Shown here: piece by piece, positions 36,616 through 44,683 of the stretch
Position numbering within the stretch: the stretch's first letter is position 1
Layout: every line of letters starts with the position of its first letter
From: an uncultured Pelagimonas sp.
GTDB lineage: Bacteria; Pseudomonadota; Alphaproteobacteria; Rhodobacterales; Rhodobacteraceae
DNA: 64,000 nucleotides
NCBI RefSeq assembly: GCF_947498515.1
Contig: NZ_CANMKO010000003.1
Location: 434,001-498,000, forward strand
Direction: 5' to 3'
Program-made: the position numbers and the translations under genes
The notes under the pieces: model-generated
Seen by the model: the letters and a program-made list of their open reading frames with translations, nothing else
What the model was told of the DNA's origin: nothing
Database searches by the model: none

Positions 36616-36646
36616 AAGGCGCGCCCATCATAGGGCGCGCCTTTTT
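36616..36646. terminator. Bidirectional terminator between ialB-like and DUF808 genes
   Basis: AAGGCGCGCCC and GGGCGCGCCTT form a perfect eleven-pair stem with a six-base loop, followed by TTTTTA. Confidence 0.9.
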
Positions 36647-36669
36647 AGTTGTCTGGTTTTCTTAGTCAG

Positions 36670-37635
36670 TTATTGCGGTTGTTTTTCGCCGCCAAACAGT
36701 TTGCCATAAATCGGTGCTACGATCTTGGTTCCAACAGGGATCAAAACCAAACCAACCAAAAAGCCCAAAACAAAATCAATACCGGCTGTGATCACCCATT
36801 CGAGGCTTGGGTTTTGCTGCCCATAGGCCACGGCGATATGGTGGATTTGTTCCTCAGGGTAATGCCAACCCATTTCGTGCAGTGAATGCACAATGATCGA
36901 CCCGCCAACCCAAAGCATGGCTGCGGTTCCGATGATTGTCAGGGCTTTGAGAAGCCAAGGCATAAACTGAACGATCGCCCGCCCAAAGGCTCGCGTCGCG
37001 CCAAACCGGCCGTTTTCGTTCAACCACAACCCGACATCATCCATCTTAACGATGATCGCCACAGCGCCATAGACCACGGCGGTGATCAAAACCGCGACAA
37101 CGGCCAATGTCGCCGCCTGCATATAGAAATTGGGCGCTTCGATCGCCGAGAGCGAGATCACCATAATCTCAGCCGATAGAATGAAATCTGTTTTGATCGC
37201 GCCTTTGACCTTTTCCTCTTCGAGGCGTTTGGGGTCTTTGACGTCATGGCTGCCATCGGGTCCGCCGCTATGTTCGTCATGGGGCATCAAGACATGTACG
37301 ATCTTTTCGGCCCCCTCAAAACACAGGTACCCGCCCCCCAAGATCAGCAAGGGCCAGACCATCCAAGGCGCAAAGGCCGCCATCAGCAACACGGCCGGCA
37401 TCAATAGGATCAGCTTATTGATCACCGACCCGCGCGCGATCCGCCAAATGATTGGCAATTCCCGTGCCGGAGCGAACCCCTGCACATATTTTGGCGTGAC
37501 GGCGGCGTCATCAATAATGACCCCCGCGGTTTTCGATCCCGCTTTCATAGCCGCTGCGCTAATATCATCCACCGATGCCGCAGCAACCTTGGCGATGGCC
37601 GACACGTCATCCAACAGAGCCAACAATCCGCTCAT
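36670..37635 (-). CDS. DUF808 (YedI) family inner-membrane protein
   Basis: Protein of 321 residues. The N-terminus MSGLLALLDDVSAIAKVAAASVDD and the segment DDAAVTPKYVQGF are the family marks. About five or six hydrophobic segments follow. Function unknown in all members. Convergent with the ialB-like gene and divergent from gap. Confidence 0.9.
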   Translation of the reverse strand: MSGLLALLDDVSAIAKVAAASVDDISAAAMKAGSKTAGVIIDDAAVTPKYVQGFAPARELPIIWRIARGSVINKLILLMPAVLLMAAFAPWMVWPLLILGGGYLCFEGAEKIVHVLMPHDEHSGGPDGSHDVKDPKRLEEEKVKGAIKTDFILSAEIMVISLSAIEAPNFYMQAATLAVVAVLITAVVYGAVAIIVKMDDVGLWLNENGRFGATRAFGRAIVQFMPWLLKALTIIGTAAMLWVGGSIIVHSLHEMGWHYPEEQIHHIAVAYGQQNPSLEWVITAGIDFVLGFLVGLVLIPVGTKIVAPIYGKLFGGEKQPQ

Positions 37636-37763
37636 CTATGTTGTTCCTTTATCCGCAGGATGCATAAGCACCCCCAGGTTCCCGTTCTAGGTAACTCTAT
37701 CTGGAACGCGCCATGGTGTTAACAGGGAAACGATTCTGTCTTTTCCCGAAGGATTGATTTTCC

Positions 37764-37828
37764 GTTAACGCAAACCCTTGCAATTCGTTAGCGCAATCAA
37801 GGTATCAATCGGCAGGTTTACCGCTAAC
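37764..37828. promoter_or_regulatory. LacI-type operator candidates upstream of gap
   Basis: GTTAACGCAAAC (37764-37775), GTTAGCGCAA (37787-37796) and, on the minus strand, GTTAGCGGTAAAC (37816-37828) are variants of one pattern with a central CG. The last is close to the palindrome GTTANCGNTAAC expected for a LacI-family carbon regulator such as CceR of Rhodobacter. The repeats are seen; the regulator is inferred. Confidence 0.5.
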
Positions 37829-37929
37829 ATATTGTCAGAAAACACTTTTTACTTGGCCCCTTCGGCGCCCCACCGTATACGCATCGCCAAGGATCACACC
37901 CAAAGATCACGAGCCAGGAGACCGCATTC

Positions 37930-38934
37930 ATGACCGTTACTGTAGGCATCAACGGATTTGGCCGCATCGGCCGCTGCACCTTGTCCCACATTGCGGAATC
38001 TGCGCGCAATGATGTTCAAGTCGTCAAGATCAACGCCACCGGCCCTATTGAAACCGCCGCACATCTGCTGCGCTACGACAGTGTCCACGGTCGGTTCCCC
38101 GGCAACATTCAGGTGTCTGGCAACTCGATGGATCTGGGCCGTGGCCCGATCGACGTCATGTCGACCTATAAAATGGAAGAGCTGGATTGGACCGGTTGTG
38201 ACGTTGTTCTGGAATGTACCGGCAATTTCAATGACGGTACCAAGGCCAACCAGCATCTAACACAGGGTGCAAAATCGGTTTTGATCTCGGCCCCAGCGAA
38301 AAACGTTCAGCGTACCGTCGTTTACGGTGTGAACCATCGCGACCTCGTCAAGGGTGAGACGATGATTTCCAACGGGTCGTGCACCACCAACTGTCTCGCG
38401 CCTCTGGCCAAAGTTCTGGACGAAGCGATTGGTATCGAAAGCGGGATCATGACCACGATCCACAGCTACACCGGTGACCAACCGACACTGGACCGCCGCC
38501 ATGACGACCTCTATCGCGCCCGCGCCGCCGCCATGGCGATGATTCCAACCTCAACCGGTGCTGCCAAGGCGCTTGGCGAAGTTCTTCCGAACCTTAAGGG
38601 CAAGTTGGACGGGTCCGCCGTGCGCGTTCCAACACCGAATGTCTCGGCCGTTGACCTGACCTTCTACGCCAAGAAAGAAGTCACTGTTGCCGATGTGAAC
38701 GAAGTGATGGCCGAAGCCGCCAATGGCCACATGGGCATGGTTCTGGACTACGATCCAGAAAAGAAGGTTTCCATCGACTTCAACCACACAACAGCCAGCT
38801 CGATTTTTGCACCTGATCAGACCAAGGTCACCGGCGGCCGCTTGGTCCGCGTTTTGGCATGGTATGACAATGAATGGGGTTTCTCGGCACGTATGGCCGA
38901 TGTTGCCGCTGCAATGGGCCGCTTGCTTCACTAA
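37930..38934 (+). CDS. gap: Glyceraldehyde-3-phosphate dehydrogenase, type I
   Basis: Interconverts glyceraldehyde 3-phosphate and 1,3-bisphosphoglycerate. The NAD-binding start is MTVTVGINGFGRIGR. The active-site Cys151 lies in SNGSCTTNC, the His in TTIHSYTGDQ, and PTSTGAAKA follows. The length of 334 residues is standard. AGGAG precedes the ATG. It stands alone, with a strong terminator downstream and operator-like repeats upstream. The segment PTLDRRHDDLYRARAAAMAM is typical of a paralogous alphaproteobacterial GAPDH group, so another gap copy may exist elsewhere. Confidence 0.95.
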   Translation: MTVTVGINGFGRIGRCTLSHIAESARNDVQVVKINATGPIETAAHLLRYDSVHGRFPGNIQVSGNSMDLGRGPIDVMSTYKMEELDWTGCDVVLECTGNFNDGTKANQHLTQGAKSVLISAPAKNVQRTVVYGVNHRDLVKGETMISNGSCTTNCLAPLAKVLDEAIGIESGIMTTIHSYTGDQPTLDRRHDDLYRARAAAMAMIPTSTGAAKALGEVLPNLKGKLDGSAVRVPTPNVSAVDLTFYAKKEVTVADVNEVMAEAANGHMGMVLDYDPEKKVSIDFNHTTASSIFAPDQTKVTGGRLVRVLAWYDNEWGFSARMADVAAAMGRLLH

Positions 38935-38956
38935 ATCTGGAAACCAGACCCAATAG

Positions 38957-38984
38957 AAAAGCCCCGGAAAACCGGGGCTTTTTA
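38957..38984. terminator. Terminator after gap
   Basis: AAAAGCCCCGG, loop AAAA and CCGGGGCTTTTT form a symmetric hairpin with A and T runs on both sides, between convergent genes. Confidence 0.9.
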
Positions 38985-39015
38985 CGTTTAGACATCAAAT
39001 CCGAGGTAAATCAGC

Positions 39016-39840
39016 CTATTTGAATTGTAGATTGATCGCCGCATAAAGCTGAAACTCGGCCTGACCATCGCCGCGGCTTGCCAGGGACCATTGTGGTTCT
39101 AAGAAGAAGTTGGCCGTTGTGTTGTTGAATTTGTGGACCTTGCCGATCCGGAGGCCAAACGGAATATTGTAATTGTCCGAGTTGAAATCGTAGGTCCAAA
39201 TTGGCGCGCCGCCCGTGTACCAGCCATCTTTGATTTGATAGAACCAAAACGGTTGGAATGCGCCGAAACTGGCGTTGTCCCGCCCCTTGGGTGCGCCGCC
39301 AACCCCGGCCCGATATGTCAAAAGGTACCCATATTGGAACTTGGCTGACGTGCCGTTGAAGTAAACATTCGCCAAACCAAGTTGCCACTGGTCACCGCCC
39401 AGCCGACTATCGGATGCCGTCGGCGCGACAACCTGCGGCCCGATACCAAAGCTAACGCCGGGTTTGGTGTCAAACTGATAGGCCATAAAGAGATCGACAT
39501 CACCCATCCCGCTGACGGAGCTCCCACCGCCACCAACAGGCATCCTGTTGAACGGCAAAGACGCGCGCAAGAGCCAATTGGTATCACCAAGACTTAGCGG
39601 CTTCGCGTAGCGAAGGACAAATTGGTTACCATCGGCATCGTCAGGCAACCCTGTGAAACCATTGAAATAATAGTTTTGAAGGTTAAAAGCAGTCACATTG
39701 GCCAGCGGGTTGTTAGCATCGGCCTTGGAACTGTCTTGAGCCGCCACAGGAGCCGCGCACATCAGTCCAACTATCGCCGCGCCGCATAGCGCTTTTAGCT
39801 TTGCCAAACGGACTTTGTTTTTTTGCAATATACTGACCAT
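39016..39840 (-). CDS. Hypothetical outer-membrane-type beta protein
   Basis: Protein of 274 residues with a signal peptide ending near APVAAQ. Alternating polar/hydrophobic strands run throughout (WLLRASLPFNRM, GMGDVDLFMAYQF, FLEPQWSLAS), and the chain ends in LYAAINLQFK. That C-terminal Phe-type ending and the strand pattern suggest an outer-membrane barrel. Relatives are often called putative MetA-pathway or neuromedin-like proteins without evidence. The ATG at 39840 follows GGGAGAG. Confidence 0.7.
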   Translation of the reverse strand: MVSILQKNKVRLAKLKALCGAAIVGLMCAAPVAAQDSSKADANNPLANVTAFNLQNYYFNGFTGLPDDADGNQFVLRYAKPLSLGDTNWLLRASLPFNRMPVGGGGSSVSGMGDVDLFMAYQFDTKPGVSFGIGPQVVAPTASDSRLGGDQWQLGLANVYFNGTSAKFQYGYLLTYRAGVGGAPKGRDNASFGAFQPFWFYQIKDGWYTGGAPIWTYDFNSDNYNIPFGLRIGKVHKFNNTTANFFLEPQWSLASRGDGQAEFQLYAAINLQFK

Positions 39841-40192
39841 GTTCAGCTCTCCCGAAAACAAGTTTTAGCTCTTGAGACACACGCCGAAACGCGCGCGCCC
39901 ATTGCTTTCTCAATCGCTGCTTTCGTGAAACAATTCGTTAACGAGGATTGTCCCAGCAAGCGCTTTTTGGAAGCTGCCTTTTGTCAACCATGCCACCCAG
40001 TGTGCATGAAAGCCAGCGGATTTCAGCCAAATCGGCAATCTCGAACAAGTATTGGGTGTTTTGGCGAGGTTAACGTCGATGTTTTGAACGACGTCCAAAA
40101 CGAACCAAGCCACTGAGAAATGGGTGGTGGAGAGACTTGCGGAACACCAAATCAATCCGAAGATACAAAGATCACATTTGGGACGATGAATC
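39841..40192. other. Gap of 350 bases without a convincing gene
   Basis: Frames on both strands have poor composition. The only structure seen is the inverted repeat ACGTCG-N10-CGACGT (40073-40094) and a CGTTAACG palindrome near 39936-39943. These may belong to the promoter of the outer-membrane-type gene. Confidence 0.3.
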
Positions 40193-40224
40193 AAAAAGGA
40201 GCCAGCACATATGTACCAGCTCCT
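40193..40224 (-). terminator. Terminator after dctD
   Basis: On the minus strand AGGAGC pairs with GCTCCT over a 16-base partly paired loop, followed by TTTTT. It lies 60 bases after the dctD stop. Confidence 0.65.
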
Positions 40225-40284
40225 ATAATTCAAAACGTTAGGTTGGACCCGACTCAGATTTCTAAAAGAGCGGGTCCAAAACCG

Positions 40285-41619
40285 TCACAGATAGTCAGCC
40301 CGTTGCAACCCATACTTGGCCATTTTCTCGTTCAAAGTCCGGCGTGGCAGGCAGAGTTCTTCCATGACGGACGCAATCGACCCCTTGTGGCGGCGCATGG
40401 TGTTGTCGATCAACATCCGTTCAAATGCCTCGACATATTCCTTGAGAGGTTTGCCTTCGGTCGTCATCACCGGCTGCATTTGATCGTGATCGCTCATCAA
40501 AAGCGATGCAATGGTCCCCTGCCCGCGCCGCGCTTGTAACACCGCGCGTTCGGCCAGATTGATCAGTTGGCGCACATTGCCGGGCCACGGCGCTTGCAAC
40601 AATTGCGCCGCTTCTTGCGCCGACACTTTCGGTGCATCACAGCCGTACTCCTCGGAAAACTGTTCAGATAGGCGCGTGAACAACGTCAAGATATCTTCGC
40701 CGCGCGACCGCAGCGGTGGGACAACAATTTTCAAGGCCGCCAAGCGGTAATAAAGATCAGATCGCAACGCACTTTCACAGGTGCGCCCTTCGTCCTGAAG
40801 GTTGCAAATCGCCACGATTCGAGTCTCAGGAGGGTTGCCTTGGTCGTTGATAACACTCAACAAACGCGCCTGCGCCGCGTCGGAAAGTGCTTCGATATCT
40901 TCTAGAACCAAAGTGCCGCCACGGGCTTCTTCGATTGCTGGCAAACGCGTGTCATCCGGTTGCATCGGACCAAACAGTCGCTGCATCAACGCGTCTTCGT
41001 CATGGGCCCCGCAAGAGATCAGCACAAACTTTTTGCCCGCCCGGGCGCCAACCGAATGCAACGCATGTGCTACCAGTGTTTTGCCAGTCCCTGTTTCCCC
41101 TTCGATCAAGACATGGCCATCGGCCTGACCCAAATCCAAGATATCTTCGCGCAAGCGTTCCATCACCGGGCTGGCCCCGATCAGCTTGCTCATGATCTGA
41201 CCACCATCCGACAGCTCGCGCCGCAAGGCGCGGGTGTCCAAGGTCAAACGGCGGGCATTGGTGGCCTTTTTGGCCAGCTCAGACATGCGATCCGGATTGA
41301 ACGGTTTCTCAAGGAAATCAAAGGCCCCAATACGCATGGCCTCAACCGCAATTGGAACATCGCCATGGCCGGTGATCATAATAACCGGCAGCGAGCTGTC
41401 CGATCCCATCAGCTTTTTCAAAAGCTGGATACCGTCCATGCCGGGCATCTTGATGTCTGAAATGACAATCCCCGGGTATTCCGGCCCAAGCGTACCAAGC
41501 GCCTCTTCGGCCGAGGCAAAGGTCTCGGTGTCGTAACCGGAGAGCGCCAACCACTGGCTGATCGATTGCCGCATATCCTGTTCGTCATCGACGATGGCGA
41601 TCTTCATTGCGTTTGCCAT
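40285..41619 (-). CDS. dctD: DctD-like response regulator lacking the GAFTGA loop
   Basis: NtrC-family regulator of 444 residues. The receiver has Asp55 (VISDIKMPG). The AAA+ domain has Walker A GETGTGKT (174-181) and the Walker B-like GGTLVLEDIE (234-243). The C-terminal Fis-type helix-turn-helix is GSIASVMEELCLPRRTLNEKM. The segment between LFGP and Walker B is short (residues 216-233) and lacks GAFTGA, the loop that touches sigma-54. It may therefore activate without sigma-54, as the NtrC of Rhodobacter capsulatus does. It pairs with dctB, whose stop is seven bases from its start codon. No dctP, dctQ or dctM gene is in the window. Confidence 0.85.
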   Translation of the reverse strand: MANAMKIAIVDDEQDMRQSISQWLALSGYDTETFASAEEALGTLGPEYPGIVISDIKMPGMDGIQLLKKLMGSDSSLPVIMITGHGDVPIAVEAMRIGAFDFLEKPFNPDRMSELAKKATNARRLTLDTRALRRELSDGGQIMSKLIGASPVMERLREDILDLGQADGHVLIEGETGTGKTLVAHALHSVGARAGKKFVLISCGAHDEDALMQRLFGPMQPDDTRLPAIEEARGGTLVLEDIEALSDAAQARLLSVINDQGNPPETRIVAICNLQDEGRTCESALRSDLYYRLAALKIVVPPLRSRGEDILTLFTRLSEQFSEEYGCDAPKVSAQEAAQLLQAPWPGNVRQLINLAERAVLQARRGQGTIASLLMSDHDQMQPVMTTEGKPLKEYVEAFERMLIDNTMRRHKGSIASVMEELCLPRRTLNEKMAKYGLQRADYL

Positions 41620-41626
41620 GTTACCC

Positions 41627-43393
41627 TTACTCCGCTGCCTGCGTGTTTTCGTTTAAAATCGGAAGCTGCATCTCAAACACTGCGCCGCCGTTTTCACCAT
41701 TGCGGGCGGTCAAACGACCCCCGAGTTCCGATACAATACCGGATGAAATTGCCAGACCGAGGCCAACGCCGTCACCCGGCTGTTTGGTTGTGTAGAACGG
41801 CTCAAACAGCGCATCCAAATCCTCAATCCCATGTCCATTGTCGCGCACGCTTAACGTCGCTGTTTCCCCAGAGGCCAAAATGATTTCCACTTGCGGGTCA
41901 TCTACTGATTTGGTGGCGTCGAGCGCATTGCGCAAGAGGTTGACCAAAACCTGTTCGATGCGCATACGATCCCCCATAACCAAAACCGGCTCATCGGGGA
42001 GGATACGCGAAATCCGTACTCGACGCACCTTGAGCTGCGGTTCCATCATCGACATCGCGCTCCCCAAGGCTGCACCCATGTCAACGGGGCTAAAGGTTTC
42101 CTGACCTTTGCGGGCATAGGATTTCAGCTGTTTGGTGATCGCGCCCATCCGTTCAATCAAATCATCGATCCGATGAAACGCGCTTAGGGCTTCGTCTGGT
42201 CGGTTGCGCCGCAGCAAAAGCCGCGCGCCAGCCAGATAGGTTTTCATCGCCGCAAGCGGTTGGTTAAGCTCATGGCTCACCGCCGCAGACATCTCGCCTA
42301 GCGCGGCAAGTTTTGAGCTTTGCGCCAGAGATTGTTCGGCTACGGCTAGGTTTTTCTGAACCTTTTCGCGTTCGGAAATCTCACGCTGTAACCGCGCATT
42401 CAACGCCCGCAGTTCCGCAGATTCACGTTGGAAAAGCGCCATACGAACGGCCGTTCTACGCGACAGCGCATAAAACACCAAGGCCGCCAAAATCGCAAAC
42501 CCCATGATTTCTATCGCCAAAAACGCGTTCACACGTTCACGTACCGAGGCGTAGGTCGTAAAGGTCGTCAAGGTCCAGCCGCGAAATGGAATCCGACCAT
42601 CAACCCGCATCACGGCTTCGCCCTTGAGATAGACATCCGCGTCTTTGGCTGTCCAATCGGTTGTGGCTTGAATAGCGCGTTCAATGGCGCTGTCGGGGGG
42701 TTGGCGTTCAAGCGCCGCATCCGGGGTCAAGCCACGCCAGCGCGGTTCCGTCGCCAACACGATGACGCTTTCGGAATTGGTGACAAAGACCGCATCCGAA
42801 ATCCCAGCCCAGGCCCGTTCGAACTTGGCCAAGTCGACCTCGACCATGATGACACCGATGGTTTCACTGCCGCTTTCGACCTGACGAGAATAGGTAAATC
42901 GATAGCCGCCAGCCTCACGTTCGGTTGTGGTAAACACAGTGGCGTTGGACCGGATCGCATTGACAAAATAGCCATCCTGACGATGGTTTTCGCCCAAGCG
43001 GCTGCGATCCGTGGCGGCAACGGTGCGGCCATCGCGATCTAGCAACATCAAGGAGGCCGCGCCAATTTCATCAACGAATGAAATCAATCGTTGCGAGCTT
43101 TGGGTGTATTCGCCTGAGTTCAAAGCCCCGATCAACGCCGGGTCGCGGGCCAAGAGCTGGGGCACAATCGCGTTTCGACGCAGCTCTGAAATCAGGTTCC
43201 CTGAGTATAGCGCCAAGCGCAATTCAGCCCGGTTTTGCGTCGTTTCGGTAAAACGTTGGGTCAGTAAACGGTTGGTAAAATACACCGTGCCGACGGCCAC
43301 CACCACAAGCACCAACAACGCCCACCGGACCCGCCCCGATAACGGGCCAGACCGACGGGGGCCGGATGTTTGGGTGGGTGACGTCTCTGACAT
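41627..43393 (-). CDS. dctB: DctB-like sensor histidine kinase
   Basis: Membrane kinase of 588 residues. Two membrane segments (about residues 22-42 and 295-320) flank a periplasmic double-PAS sensor domain. A coiled coil (ALNARLQREISEREKVQKNL) leads to the His box AAVSHELNQPLAAMKTYL and the ATPase boxes NLLRNALDATK and GDGVGLGLAIS. DctB proteins sense C4-dicarboxylates. The ATG at 43393 is chosen over a TTG at 43429, although its ribosome site is weak. Confidence 0.87.
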   Translation of the reverse strand: MSETSPTQTSGPRRSGPLSGRVRWALLVLVVVAVGTVYFTNRLLTQRFTETTQNRAELRLALYSGNLISELRRNAIVPQLLARDPALIGALNSGEYTQSSQRLISFVDEIGAASLMLLDRDGRTVAATDRSRLGENHRQDGYFVNAIRSNATVFTTTEREAGGYRFTYSRQVESGSETIGVIMVEVDLAKFERAWAGISDAVFVTNSESVIVLATEPRWRGLTPDAALERQPPDSAIERAIQATTDWTAKDADVYLKGEAVMRVDGRIPFRGWTLTTFTTYASVRERVNAFLAIEIMGFAILAALVFYALSRRTAVRMALFQRESAELRALNARLQREISEREKVQKNLAVAEQSLAQSSKLAALGEMSAAVSHELNQPLAAMKTYLAGARLLLRRNRPDEALSAFHRIDDLIERMGAITKQLKSYARKGQETFSPVDMGAALGSAMSMMEPQLKVRRVRISRILPDEPVLVMGDRMRIEQVLVNLLRNALDATKSVDDPQVEIILASGETATLSVRDNGHGIEDLDALFEPFYTTKQPGDGVGLGLAISSGIVSELGGRLTARNGENGGAVFEMQLPILNENTQAAE

Positions 43394-43439
43394 ATCAGGC
43401 AGGATACGCGCGCCCTGCCCCGGCCTCAAGCCATCGCGG

Positions 43440-44105
43440 TTAAGCGGTGGCGAGCAAAGAGGTCAAATTGGCGAAAAGACGCGCACCATCTTGGTTGCCA
43501 TGAGCGGCTTCTGACGCACGTTCGGGGTGAGGCATCATACCAAGCACACGCTTGTTGGATGACACAATACCGGCAATGTCGCGGGCCGACCCGTTGGGGT
43601 TATCCGTATACCGGAAGGCCACACGACCGTCGCCTTCGAGCATATCCAAAGTTGCGTCATCCGCGTGGTAGTTGCCATCGTGATGCGCAATCGGCAGCGC
43701 GATTTCTTCGCCCTTGTCATAGCCTTGGGTGAACACGCTTTGGCCATCAACGCGCAGGCCAACCGTGCGACAGATGTATTTGAGTTCAGAATTGCGCAAC
43801 AACGCGCCGGGCAACAACCCGGTTTCGGTCAAGACCTGAAAGCCGTTGCACACCCCAAGGACATAGCCGCCCTTGTCAGCAAAGCTTTTGACATCACGTA
43901 CAATCGGCGCATTCGCCGCGATCGCACCGCACCGCAGGTAATCACCAAAAGAGAAGCCGCCCGGTACGCCGACCATATCGATGCCCGATGGCAATGCGGT
44001 CTCTTTGTGCCAAACCATCTCGACTTCGAAACCGGCTTGTTCAAAGGCAACGGCCATATCGCGGTCGCAGTTGGATCCGGGAAAGACAATGACGGCGGCT
44101 TTCAT
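43440..44105 (-). CDS. purQ: Phosphoribosylformylglycinamidine synthase, glutaminase subunit
   Basis: Glutamine amidotransferase of the small PurLQS complex in purine synthesis. It starts [19 protein letters not shown], with the nucleophile Cys in VLGVCNGFQ and the His/Glu pair near the C-terminus (MMPHPERA). The length is 221 residues. AGGAG lies seven bases before the ATG. It follows purS on the same strand after an unusually long 158-base spacer. purL is not in the window. Confidence 0.95.
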   Translation of the reverse strand: MKAAVIVFPGSNCDRDMAVAFEQAGFEVEMVWHKETALPSGIDMVGVPGGFSFGDYLRCGAIAANAPIVRDVKSFADKGGYVLGVCNGFQVLTETGLLPGALLRNSELKYICRTVGLRVDGQSVFTQGYDKGEEIALPIAHHDGNYHADDATLDMLEGDGRVAFRYTDNPNGSARDIAGIVSSNKRVLGMMPHPERASEAAHGNQDGARLFANLTSLLATA

Positions 44106-44180
44106 GGGCTGGCTCCTGTCGAAATTTGAATCGAGAATTAGGTCGGAATTCTGTGGCCCCGCCCCTTCCCTCATGTTGGG

Positions 44181-44256
44181 ATTGGATCAAGGGTGTGTTG
44201 GGGTGGTGGACATTCGGGCGCAAACTCGCGCCCGAACGGATATTGGATTGGATCAA
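44181..44256. repeat. Hairpin flanked by direct repeats in the purS-purQ spacer
   Basis: ATTGGATCAA occurs at 44181-44190 and 44247-44256. Between them, TTCGGGCGC-AAACTC-GCGCCCGAA (44213-44236) forms a perfect nine-pair hairpin without a T run. The arrangement looks like a small inserted repeat element or an RNA structure that tunes purQ. Confidence 0.45.
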
Positions 44257-44263
44257 TACGCGT

Positions 44264-44494
44264 TTAAAGCTGCTCGATCCGATAGCTTTCGATCACAGTA
44301 TTGGCGAGCAGCTTTTCGCACATCTCACCAATTGTGGCCTCGGTGGTGCCGTCTGCCAGCTCCATCTCGATCACTTTGCCCTGACGGACCGAAGATACAC
44401 CTTCGAACCCCAAAGCCCCCAGCGCGTGGCGCACGGCCTCACCCTGTGGATCAAGAACACCTTGCTTGAGCATCACATGCACCCGAACCTTCAT
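44264..44494 (-). CDS. purS: Phosphoribosylformylglycinamidine synthase subunit PurS
   Basis: Small structural subunit of the FGAM synthase complex. It is 76 residues long, starts MKVRVHVMLKQGVLDPQGEA and continues with ALGFEGVSSVRQGKVIEMEL. CAGGAGG precedes the ATG at 44494; an in-frame upstream extension is not supported. Confidence 0.95.
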   Translation of the reverse strand: MKVRVHVMLKQGVLDPQGEAVRHALGALGFEGVSSVRQGKVIEMELADGTTEATIGEMCEKLLANTVIESYRIEQL

Positions 44495-44626
44495 GACCGT
44501 CCTCCTGATTGACGTCTGAAACAGTTGTAGCCGTTTGGCTGCGGAGGAACCCGATTGCGCCGGAAAATGCAAGCCCTAGCACTGCGGTTCTTGGGGATTT
44601 CCTGCAAAAACCCGTCCAAAAACAAA

Positions 44627-44655
44627 AAACGTCCCGGTTTTGAGCCGGGACGTTT
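44627..44655 (-). terminator. Terminator after the beta-helix protease gene
   Basis: AAACGTCCCGG and CCGGGACGTTT form an eleven-pair stem, followed on the minus strand by TTTTTT. It separates the protease genes from purS. Confidence 0.85.
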
Positions 44656-44683
44656 CGTTTGCCTTGGGGACAAAATCCAAAGG

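Noticed and set aside
39910-40233. Minus-strand frame of 107 codons upstream of the outer-membrane-type gene
   Set aside because: Its composition (many Cys, Trp, His, Phe), lack of a ribosome site and absence of any domain make it unlikely to be coding.
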